In this document: piece by piece, positions 9,696-16,800 of the stretch | Layout: each line of letters starts with the position of its first letter | Numbering within the stretch: position 1 is the stretch's first letter | Source of the DNA: Cryobacterium lactosi | Lineage (GTDB): Bacteria; Actinomycetota; Actinomycetes; Actinomycetales; Microbacteriaceae | DNA: 64,000 nt | NCBI RefSeq assembly: GCF_004403945.1 | Contig: NZ_SOHM01000042.1 | Location: forward strand, 1 to 64,000 | Reading direction: 5' to 3' | Translations under genes and position numbers: made by a program | The notes under the pieces: model-generated | The model's input: the letters and a program-made list of their open reading frames with translations, nothing else | Databases searched by the model: none | What the model was told of the DNA's origin: nothing

Positions 9696-10654
9696 CCTTC
9701 GCTCCTTTGACGCAGTAGGCCCCGTTGGACCAGGGTGATGATGACGATGATGACGAACAGAACAACCGAGATCGCCGACGCGCGGCCCAGATTGTTCTCG
9801 GAGAAGATCGCCTTGGTGCCTGTGTACAGCAGGGTTTGAGTGGCTTCTTCATTCGCGCCGGCGGTGCGGATCAGGATGTAGACCTGGTCGTAGACCCGGA
9901 ACGCGAGGATCGTGGTGAGCAGCGTGACGAAGATCAGCGTGTTGCGGATGCCGGGGATGGTGATGTGACGGAATTGCTGCCAGCCGTTGGCTCGGTCGAG
10001 CCGGGCGGCTTCGTAGCGTTCTTCGGGAATCTCCTGCAGTGCGGCGAGGAGGATCACCATCTGGAATCCGACGCCCTGCCAGATCGAGAGCAGGATGACC
10101 GATCCGAGAGCCGTCGCGGATGAGCCGAGCCAGTCGTGAGCGGGGACCAGCCCACCGGTGATGACGCTCACGGATGCGTTCAGCAGTCCGTCGTCACCGC
10201 GTTCCAGGATCAGTCGCCAGATCACGGCAACCAGGGCCATCGGGAACACGACCGGCATGAAGAAAAAGGTGCGGAAGAATTTCATCCCGCGCAGCTTCCG
10301 GTTCAGCAGAACGGCGAGCACCAGGGCCAGCCCGGTTTGGACCGGGATGACCACGAGGGCGAAGACCAGGTTGTTCAGCAGCGAGCGCAGGAATGTGCCG
10401 GAGAGGATCGGGTCGGTGAACAGCCGGATGTAGTGGGTGAACCCCCAGAAGCGGGGTTCTCGCGCCATATCTGCCTGCACGTTATAGAGGGACAGCACGA
10501 TGGCGGTGATGAACGGGACAGCGACGAAAGCGATCAGCCCGATGATGGCCGGGGCGGACATGAGAACACCGTCACGGGTGTCGCGCCAGCGGAACCGGGG
10601 CTTGCGTACTGTGAGCTGCGAGGAGGGTATCGCCGTCGATACGGGGCTAGCCAT
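9692..10654 (-). CDS. Sugar ABC transporter permease, MalF-like
   Basis: The 320-residue permease has a short cytoplasmic N-terminus and about six transmembrane helices beginning with VLMSAPAIIGLIAFVAVPFI. The EAA loop YEAARLDRANGWQQFRHITI is in the expected place. It is the MalF/UgpA-type partner of the MalG-like permease downstream. The ATG at 10654 has AAAGG about nine bases upstream. A long stem-loop separates it from the binding-protein gene, which probably lowers permease expression relative to the binding protein. Confidence 0.94.
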   Translation of the reverse strand: MASPVSTAIPSSQLTVRKPRFRWRDTRDGVLMSAPAIIGLIAFVAVPFITAIVLSLYNVQADMAREPRFWGFTHYIRLFTDPILSGTFLRSLLNNLVFALVVIPVQTGLALVLAVLLNRKLRGMKFFRTFFFMPVVFPMALVAVIWRLILERGDDGLLNASVSVITGGLVPAHDWLGSSATALGSVILLSIWQGVGFQMVILLAALQEIPEERYEAARLDRANGWQQFRHITIPGIRNTLIFVTLLTTILAFRVYDQVYILIRTAGANEEATQTLLYTGTKAIFSENNLGRASAISVVLFVIIVIITLVQRGLLRQRSEG

Positions 10655-10673
10655 GGGAGTTGCCTTTCGGAGG

Positions 10674-10708
10674 GGGTGTGGGCGCCCGGCCTGCGAGCGC
10701 CCACACCC
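10674..10708 (-). promoter_or_regulatory. Intercistronic stem-loop between binding protein and permease genes
   Basis: A perfect 12-bp inverted repeat (GGGTGTGGGCGC at 10674-10685 and its complement at 10697-10708) encloses an 11-base loop. It sits in the 60-bp gap after the binding-protein stop and before the MalF-like start. No T-run follows on the minus strand, so it is more likely a 3'-end stabiliser or partial attenuator than a full terminator. Such hairpins are typical after binding-protein genes. Confidence 0.7.
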
Positions 10709-10714
10709 GGGGGA

Positions 10715-12040
10715 TTACTGCTGGTATCCGTCGTTGTCCGCGAAGTTCTGGTCGATCGACGTCGCCGCGTCGCCCAGAGCCTTGGCCGGGTCAGCGCCAC
10801 CCCAAATCGCCGAGAGAGCACTGGAGAACTGCGACGTGACCGTGGGGTAGCCGGCCGTGATCGGCCGGTAGACCGCGACACAGGTGTCGGTGATGTCGTC
10901 GGATGCACACGCGTTGGCGAGCTGCTCACCGAACAGGGCAAGCGGTCCGCCCTCCTTGTAGAGCGGGTCTGCGTCGAACGCCGATTTCGTGGCCGGGGGT
11001 GCACCGTTGGCCTGAGTCATGGCGGTGACGCTCTCATCGTTCAGAAGGTAGTCCATGAACGCACCGGCCGCCTTGCCGTCCTGGGTTCCGGAGCCGATTC
11101 CCCAGGTCAGCGACCCGGCGCCGGCCTTGGCGCCGGTGCCGAAGTCGGGCAGCGGCATCACCAGGAGGTCATCGCCGAGCGCTTCGCTGTAGGTCGGGTA
11201 GTTCCAGTGCCCACCGATACCGAGAGCAACGCGCCCGTCAGGGAAGACCTTGGAGTCGGCATTGGAATCCACGAAGGGCTTCCAGCCGGCGACCTGGGTG
11301 AGCGCGTCAACACTCGCGGCCGAGTCAAGCGCGCCAGTCGCCGTGTTGTCCTCGAGCAGGTTTCCGCCTGCCGACCAGACGAACGGTGCGAACGCGTACG
11401 TTCCCCACTCGCCCGCGAGTCCGGCTTCATTCAGGTCCAGGGCCTTCCCGGACGGGCTGGAACCGGAGAGCGCGCTCAGCGCGGTCTCGAACTCTTCGGC
11501 GGTCCAGGCGGTGTCGATCGAGGTGGGGTAGGTGACCCCGGCCGCATCGAGCATCGCCTTGTTCCCGTAGAGTCCCATCGCGGAGTCGAACTGCGCGAGT
11601 GCGTACAGCTCCCCGTCCGCGGTGCCTTCAGCGATGGACCCGGCGGTGGCGTTGTCAATCGTCTCCTGCGAGACGTGGTCGCTGATCGGGGTGAGCTTTC
11701 CGTTGTAGACGTAGCTGGCCAGCGTCGGGCCGTCGATCTGCAGCACGTCCGGCAGCTGATCCTTCGGCGTGCTGGTGATCGTCGTCGTGTACGTGTCCGA
11801 CGCAATCAGGCGCAGCTTGGCAGTGACGTCAGACTGGGAGCCGTTGAATCCGTCGACGGCGGCCTGCAGCGCGGCGTTCTCGCTGTCCTGGCCCTGCAAC
11901 GCCCAGACGTCGATGTCTCCGGCGCCGTCGCCGGCAGCGGCTCCGCTCCCGCCTGCCGAACAGCCGGTGACCAGTAGTGCGGTGGCGGTGAATGCGACCG
12001 CGGCGACCATGCCTCGTCGCATAGTGCGTGTGATTGTCAT
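10715..12040 (-). CDS. Extracellular sugar-binding lipoprotein (ABC transporter)
   Basis: The 441-residue family 1 solute-binding protein starts with a lipoprotein signal peptide: basic MTITRTMRRG, a hydrophobic run, then the lipobox LVTGC with the lipidated cysteine at position 27. The mature part is a MalE-like fold (IDVWALQGQDSEN, and GGHWNYPTYSEALGDDL later on). It should bind an oligosaccharide outside the cell and deliver it to the two permeases. The ATG at 12040 is chosen over an upstream in-frame one because CAAGGAGAG lies directly before it and the signal peptide begins there. The context with GH36 and GH32-like enzymes points to raffinose-family sugars; this is inferred. Confidence 0.93.
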   Translation of the reverse strand: MTITRTMRRGMVAAVAFTATALLVTGCSAGGSGAAAGDGAGDIDVWALQGQDSENAALQAAVDGFNGSQSDVTAKLRLIASDTYTTTITSTPKDQLPDVLQIDGPTLASYVYNGKLTPISDHVSQETIDNATAGSIAEGTADGELYALAQFDSAMGLYGNKAMLDAAGVTYPTSIDTAWTAEEFETALSALSGSSPSGKALDLNEAGLAGEWGTYAFAPFVWSAGGNLLEDNTATGALDSAASVDALTQVAGWKPFVDSNADSKVFPDGRVALGIGGHWNYPTYSEALGDDLLVMPLPDFGTGAKAGAGSLTWGIGSGTQDGKAAGAFMDYLLNDESVTAMTQANGAPPATKSAFDADPLYKEGGPLALFGEQLANACASDDITDTCVAVYRPITAGYPTVTSQFSSALSAIWGGADPAKALGDAATSIDQNFADNDGYQQ

Positions 12041-12057
12041 GACTCTCCTTGTTGGTT

Positions 12058-12075
12058 GTATCCCACTGTGGATAC
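12058..12075. promoter_or_regulatory. Inverted repeat upstream of the binding-protein gene
   Basis: GTATCCCACTGTGGATAC has 6-bp arms (GTATCC/GGATAC) around a 6-bp core. It lies 18-35 bp upstream of the binding-protein start, inside the 109-bp gap after the GH32-like gene. It may be an operator or a 5' leader element. It does not resemble the repeats upstream of the GH32-like gene, so it may bind another factor. Confidence 0.4.
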
Positions 12076-12149
12076 GAAAGACAGGCGTGCGATGGTTCTG
12101 CTCACCGAGCGCATGCCTGCGATGCGCGGTGATGTCTGCGGGACGGCTG

Positions 12150-13223
12150 TCACGAGGAAGCACCCTGTCGGTGGTCGAGAGCGAATTCTCCGTCGGCGGT
12201 GATCCGGAACGGGATCGGGTCGGAGATCTCGCTGTGGAAGGTAGCTCCGGTCTGGCTGGTGTGGAAGGCCAGGAGAGCCCACTGCCCGTCCCGGTGCTGC
12301 ACGAGCTTGCCGGAGTAGAGATTTTCCGGGGTCAGCGGCTGCGCTGCGGACAGGTCGAACGGGCCGGTGGGGTCGTCAACGACCATCGCCCAGGTGCCCA
12401 CGTCGGGAAACTCCGCAGCGCGTTCTGGCGTAGCCGCTCCCGCGGGGCACGAGAACACCAGCACCCAAAACCCGTCGACCTGGACGACCTGGAGAACTTC
12501 GACGTGTTCGAAGCCGGCGCCCGGCTCGGACAGCGGCGGGCGGACTTCCCAACTGCGGAGATCCGCGCTGTGCGCATACCCGACGACACCGCGATCGTTG
12601 ATCTCTCCGTGGTTGGCGCGGGCCGTGACCAGCATGTGGAAGCCGTCTCCGGCGGGATCGGCGAACACCCACGGGTCTCGCCACGCCTCTTCCTTCCACG
12701 TGGAGGAGCCCCACGTCTCGTACCAGCGCGGGTCTGCGGTCGTGACCGGACCGGGCTGTTTTACCCACGTCTGGAGATCCATCGACGTCGCCACTCCGAT
12801 CGATTCGATGTTCGCGGTAGCAGGCTCATCGCCGAGGAACCGGGCGCCGGTGTAGAACATCCGCCACACGTCGTCGGTGCCGCGGACCACGCTGCCCGTC
12901 CACGTCGCTGTTTCATCGAACGCGCCTGGATCTCCGACTGGGAAGGGGCTCGGGCAGAGCGTCCAGTCGGTGAGGTTGTCGGACACGGCGTGGCCGATGC
13001 GGGCAGCACGGTGGCGACGGGATTCGTCGCCGAGCGAGGTGGGTGCGTGCAAAAAGTAGAGGTGGTGCAGGTCGCCGTCGTCGGCCAACCAGAAATCCCA
13101 CACCCACGAGCCGTCGAGGTTCAGCACGACGCACCGCGGTTTCGTGCATCGGTGGGGTCGCAGGTGTCGGTGGAATGCACGGTAGTCCTTCGTCGTTGAG
13201 CCGGAATCGGCGGTCGCTAACAC
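12150..13223 (-). CDS. GH32/GH43-clan glycoside hydrolase (beta-fructosidase-like)
   Basis: The 357-residue product looks like a five-bladed beta-propeller hydrolase of clan GH-J/F. VWDFWLADDGDLHHLYFLH matches the first blade with a catalytic-type Asp. WRDPWVF carries the RDP transition-state motif, and FEHVEVLQV supplies a glutamate where GH32 has its acid/base E-C. The canonical WMNDPNG is absent, so it is a divergent member. The C-terminal beta-sandwich of classic invertases also appears missing or short. With an alpha-galactosidase in the same cluster, cleavage of the sucrose part of raffinose is a reasonable guess. It starts with GTG; no strong Shine-Dalgarno is seen. It is divergent from the LacI regulator. 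Confidence 0.75.
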   Translation of the reverse strand: MLATADSGSTTKDYRAFHRHLRPHRCTKPRCVVLNLDGSWVWDFWLADDGDLHHLYFLHAPTSLGDESRRHRAARIGHAVSDNLTDWTLCPSPFPVGDPGAFDETATWTGSVVRGTDDVWRMFYTGARFLGDEPATANIESIGVATSMDLQTWVKQPGPVTTADPRWYETWGSSTWKEEAWRDPWVFADPAGDGFHMLVTARANHGEINDRGVVGYAHSADLRSWEVRPPLSEPGAGFEHVEVLQVVQVDGFWVLVFSCPAGAATPERAAEFPDVGTWAMVVDDPTGPFDLSAAQPLTPENLYSGKLVQHRDGQWALLAFHTSQTGATFHSEISDPIPFRITADGEFALDHRQGASS

Positions 13224-13242
13224 GCTTGACTAGTGAAGTTAT

Positions 13243-13275
13243 GCGATTTAGCACCGCGTGTCAAGCGGTTTAGCA
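13243..13275. promoter_or_regulatory. Paired direct-repeat operator candidates in the LacI divergent promoter
   Basis: The sequence GCGRTTTAGCA occurs twice, at 13243-13253 (GCGATTTAGCA) and 13265-13275 (GCGGTTTAGCA). The period is 22 bp, two helical turns. Both lie in the 98-bp divergent gap between the GH32-like gene and the LacI gene. Position, spacing and A+T content against a GC-rich background suggest binding sites for the adjacent LacI-family protein or overlapping promoters. Confidence 0.55.
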
Positions 13276-13321
13276 GATATTCCGATACGATGAGCGGATC
13301 AACCTGGGAATAGAGGCGACC

Positions 13322-14398
13322 GTGGCTCAAAAGAGAGTAACGATGGCGGACGTCGCCAAGCTCGCCGGTGTTTCCACGACCTCCGTGTCGCTGATCATGA
13401 ACAACCGCCAGGGCACCCGCTTGTCGGCAGAAGCGGCAATACGGGTGCGAGCGGCCGCCGACGAGCTCGGCTATCGGCCCAACCTCACCGCCCGAGCACT
13501 GAGTACCCAGAAGTCCCATGTGATCGGATTCATCTCCGAACAGGTGGCCACCGACCGCCTCGCCAGCGGCCTTATTCGAGGAGCGCTCCAGGAAGCGAAG
13601 CGGCACGGACATGTGCTGTTCATCGCCGAGACCGAAGGGGAGGAGGGGGCGGTGCACGACGCAGTTGACGCTCTCACCGACCGGCAGGTCGACGGAATCA
13701 TCTACGCAGCCACCCGACCGCAGTCGTTGCATGTGCCCGCCAACGTTGGCTCCACACCCGTAGTGATGCTCAATGCGGTCTCCGACGATGTGGCCGACTC
13801 CGTCCTCGCAGATGAGTACAAGGGTGCACGGAACATCATCCGGCTCCTCCTGGACGCCGGGCACACCGAGAACGTGGTCGTGCTCGGACGTTCTCTGGAC
13901 CACCCGGCCGACGAGTGGTTCACGGTCGCCGTGCAACGACGCCTGGCGGGAATTTGGGACACTCTTCGTGAACGGGGGGTGACGCCGATCGCACAGCTCC
14001 ACTGCCAACCGTGGTCGGTCATCAACGGCTATCAAGCCATCCACGACCTGTTGCAGGCCAACGTTCAACCACGGGCCATCATCTGCCTGAACGACCGGCT
14101 CGCGTTCGGTGCCTACCGAGCCCTGGGCGAGGCGGGTCTGAAGGCCGGACGCGACGTCGCGGTCGTGTCATTCGACGACGATGACATTGCCGTGTACCTC
14201 GACCCGATGCTCACCACGGCCGCGGCACCGTTCGAAGAAATGGGTGCCCACGCGGTGCGGCTGCTTCTGGACGGCGAACACACCCCAGGTGAACACCTCG
14301 TGCCGATGCCTCTGCGTATTCGCGGATCAGTGAAGGTTCCCGAGAAGGTCGGAAGCCGCATCGAGCACCCCGATGATGAGACGAACTGGGTTCGCTAA
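13322..14398 (+). CDS. LacI-family transcriptional regulator
   Basis: The 358-residue regulator begins with the LacI HTH (MADVAKLAGVSTTSVSLIMN) and the hinge helix region LGYRPNLTARALSTQ. A periplasmic-binding-protein-like sensor domain follows, with VDGIIYA, VVSFDDDDIAVYLDPMLTT and PFEEMGAHAVRLLL blocks. It starts with GTG after GAGG. It faces away from the GH32-like/ABC/GH36 cluster and probably represses it until the sugar, or a product of it, binds. Confidence 0.94.
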   Translation: MAQKRVTMADVAKLAGVSTTSVSLIMNNRQGTRLSAEAAIRVRAAADELGYRPNLTARALSTQKSHVIGFISEQVATDRLASGLIRGALQEAKRHGHVLFIAETEGEEGAVHDAVDALTDRQVDGIIYAATRPQSLHVPANVGSTPVVMLNAVSDDVADSVLADEYKGARNIIRLLLDAGHTENVVVLGRSLDHPADEWFTVAVQRRLAGIWDTLRERGVTPIAQLHCQPWSVINGYQAIHDLLQANVQPRAIICLNDRLAFGAYRALGEAGLKAGRDVAVVSFDDDDIAVYLDPMLTTAAAPFEEMGAHAVRLLLDGEHTPGEHLVPMPLRIRGSVKVPEKVGSRIEHPDDETNWVR

Positions 14399-14544
14399 GA
14401 AGCCCATACACCCGCCGTGGTCAGCCGTGAGCGGGAAGGGAAGCCAAAGGGCGCAATCAGCATCAGCGTTCTGCGTTTCCGATACCTGCTTGAACGACTC
14501 GTCGCAACCTTGATGACCTGTCGGCGCGAGTTCGGTCTGCCCTG

Positions 14545-15195
14545 TCAGTCAGAACGCCTTGCGACAGCAGGCTGGGTCGATCCCGCCTTGCTGACGTCCA
14601 GGCCGATGGCGCTAAGAAAGACATCAAATGACTTCTCCACATTGACCGAGGCTGGGTCGTAGAGCCACTGAACCTGCAGACCGTCCATCAGGCCGATGAT
14701 CATACTGGCGAGAGTCGAGGAGTTGGCCTTCGGATCGAAGAGTCCGTCTGCCTGTAGGGCGTCGAACGCCGCAGTCAGATAGAAGCGTAGCTCTGCGTAT
14801 CGATTGGAGTAATACTCATGCGCGGGATGATCGCGAGAAATCGCCTCAGCCGCCAGAACTGTGTGCAGCTCCAGAAGGGTGCCCTTGTGCATGTTCTCGA
14901 AGTGTTTCGTCAAAACCGACGACAGCGCACGTGCGCTGCCCAGTTCGGGTGCTCCTTCGCTGTCTGCCTGGTCTCGTGCTTCGAGCACTGCGAAGAGAAG
15001 AGCTTCCTTCGTTGCGAAGTGATGAACAAGTCCGCGCTGGCTCATTCCCGCACGCTCCGCCACTGCTTTCACGGTCATCGCGCGATAGCCGCTCTCATTG
15101 AACACCTCCAGGCAGGCCTCGATGATCTTCCTACGTACCGTCGCCGTCTTCGCGTACGGGCCGCGGGCGGTGCGTGCTTCGTCGCTGCTGCTCAT
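14545..15195 (-). CDS. TetR-family transcriptional regulator
   Basis: The 216-residue regulator has a clear N-terminal TetR HTH (MTVKAVAERAGMSQRGLVHH, then FATKEALL) and an all-helical C-terminal domain. The ATG at 15195 follows GGAGGAG. A longer in-frame start at 15270 has no ribosome-binding site and would reach into the divergent promoter. It is divergent from the MFS-GH3-GH43-GH2 operon, 164 bp away, and is the likely regulator of it. A sugar-responsive TetR is slightly unusual for such an operon. Confidence 0.9.
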   Translation of the reverse strand: MSSSDEARTARGPYAKTATVRRKIIEACLEVFNESGYRAMTVKAVAERAGMSQRGLVHHFATKEALLFAVLEARDQADSEGAPELGSARALSSVLTKHFENMHKGTLLELHTVLAAEAISRDHPAHEYYSNRYAELRFYLTAAFDALQADGLFDPKANSSTLASMIIGLMDGLQVQWLYDPASVNVEKSFDVFLSAIGLDVSKAGSTQPAVARRSD

Positions 15196-15233
15196 GTGTT
15201 GTGGCTCCTCCGCTGGCACGGTTCGGGAATTCG

Positions 15234-15263
15234 ATGAAATTACGTTTGTAGCGCGATTTTCAT
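15234..15263. promoter_or_regulatory. Imperfect inverted repeat between TetR gene and MFS operon
   Basis: ATGAAAT at 15234-15240 and ATTTTCAT at 15256-15263 form near-matching arms around a 15-bp spacer in the A+T-rich part of the divergent gap. It is a candidate TetR operator, based on position and symmetry only. Confidence 0.35.
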
Positions 15264-15358
15264 GATACATTCAGGCTGAACTTCGCGCCGCAGAGGTAAT
15301 TTGGTCGCGAGTCTCACACCTCCGCACTTCGCTACCCGACCATGACAAAGGAGTCACC

Positions 15359-16720
15359 GTGGCAACCCACGACGATGGAATCGATTCGACAGCCGGCGCG
15401 GCTTTCCCGCTCGCTGGCCCTAGCGCGCAGCAGACGGCTGCCAGCGTCGCGGAGGCGAAACGACTCCCCGAATCCGGCGATGACTTTCCTCCGGTCAGTC
15501 GTCGTTGGATCGCCCTCATCTTTGCGGGCATCTTCGGCGTGTACCTCGCATATGTCACTCCGGTCGCGATCTCACTCTCGATTCGCGTGCAAGACCTAGC
15601 CCCAGGTCGTGACGAGTATCTCGGCATCATCATTGGTGTAGGTGCCGTCGCCGCTTTGCCACTTGGTCCGCTCGCGGGTCAGCTGAGCGACCGCACCAGG
15701 AGCCGATTCGGCCGACGCCGTCCATGGCTGATCGGCGGCACGATCGGCGGCGTGTTGGCCCTCACCGTGATGGCCCTAGCACCGAGTATTTTCGTTCTGG
15801 GCCTCGGATGGGTACTCGCGCAGATCACCTTCAGTCTCGTCGTCAACGGGTTCGTCACCATTCAGGCCGACCGGCTTCCTGCACTGCAGCGTGGCAAGGT
15901 AGCTGGGATCACTGGGATGGCGCAGCAGGTTGCCCCTGTCGTAGGTGCCGTAATCGGCGGCTCGCTCTCCGCGAACCCCATCCTGATGATGCTCGTGCCT
16001 GGCATCTTCGCCGTCGTCTTTGTCGGGCTCTTCGTCGTGCGTTACCATGAGCCGGATAGCAGGGGGCTCACCTTCGACAAGCCGCTCACCGCTCGCTCCG
16101 TTATCGCCGGGTATGTCTTCGACCCCCGCACCAACCCTGACTTCGCGTGGAACTGGCTTGGGCGTCTCTTCTTCTTCTTCGGGCTCACCATCAGCTCGAC
16201 CTACACCGCGTTCTTCTTCGCGTCCAAGCTCGGCCTCGAGGTGAAGGACGTTGGCAGCCTGATCGCAGTCGCCGGGCTCCTGGGAATCGTCGGGACGATC
16301 GGCGGAGCCCTCGGAGGTGGATTCCTCACGGACCGGCTGCGCCGTCGTAAGCCTTTCGTGCTTGGGGCCGGGATACTCTTCGCTGCCGCCAACACTCTGA
16401 TGGCGTTCGCCCCCGACCTGCCGGTTCTTCTCGTGGGCAGCCTGCTGAGCACCCTCGCGATTGGCGTATTCTCGGCCGTCGATCAGGCGCTGTTGATCGA
16501 TGTGCTTCCCGCCAAAGAGACTGATGCGGGCCGATTCGTCAGCATCACCGGGTACTCAACCGCCCTCGCCCAGTCGACGGCACCGTTCGTCGCGTCGATC
16601 GTTCTCGTCCTCGGAGTATCCGCATCGGGAGACAAGAACTACACCCTGTTGTACGTGCTCGCCGGCGTGTTCACCATTATCGGCGGCCTGCTGGTCATGC
16701 GAGTCAAATCAGTGCGGTGA
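15359..16720 (+). CDS. MFS sugar transporter (GPH/SLC45-like)
   Basis: The 453-residue protein has about twelve hydrophobic helices after a soluble N-terminal tail of about 45 residues. The loop 2-3 motif reads GQLSDRTRSRFGRRRPWLI, characteristic of the GPH/SLC45-like branch that co-transports glycosides with cations. A related DRLRRRKPFVLG motif occurs in the second half. The GTG at 15359 has AAAGGAG seven bases upstream. It leads an operon of intracellular glycosidases, so it probably imports the oligosaccharide that the GH3, GH43 and GH2 enzymes cut. Confidence 0.9.
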   Translation: MATHDDGIDSTAGAAFPLAGPSAQQTAASVAEAKRLPESGDDFPPVSRRWIALIFAGIFGVYLAYVTPVAISLSIRVQDLAPGRDEYLGIIIGVGAVAALPLGPLAGQLSDRTRSRFGRRRPWLIGGTIGGVLALTVMALAPSIFVLGLGWVLAQITFSLVVNGFVTIQADRLPALQRGKVAGITGMAQQVAPVVGAVIGGSLSANPILMMLVPGIFAVVFVGLFVVRYHEPDSRGLTFDKPLTARSVIAGYVFDPRTNPDFAWNWLGRLFFFFGLTISSTYTAFFFASKLGLEVKDVGSLIAVAGLLGIVGTIGGALGGGFLTDRLRRRKPFVLGAGILFAAANTLMAFAPDLPVLLVGSLLSTLAIGVFSAVDQALLIDVLPAKETDAGRFVSITGYSTALAQSTAPFVASIVLVLGVSASGDKNYTLLYVLAGVFTIIGGLLVMRVKSVR

Positions 16721-16800
16721 TCCCTCCCGGCACATGACCGAAACAATCCACAACGACCCGACAGGGCTTGCCGCCCTTCATTCACGACCATGAGGACCTC

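Noticed and set aside
10136-11977. Long open frame (613 codons) on the plus strand
   Set aside because: It lies entirely antisense to the permease and binding-protein genes, has low-complexity Arg/Gly/Glu composition and no family motifs. The minus-strand genes are clearly real.
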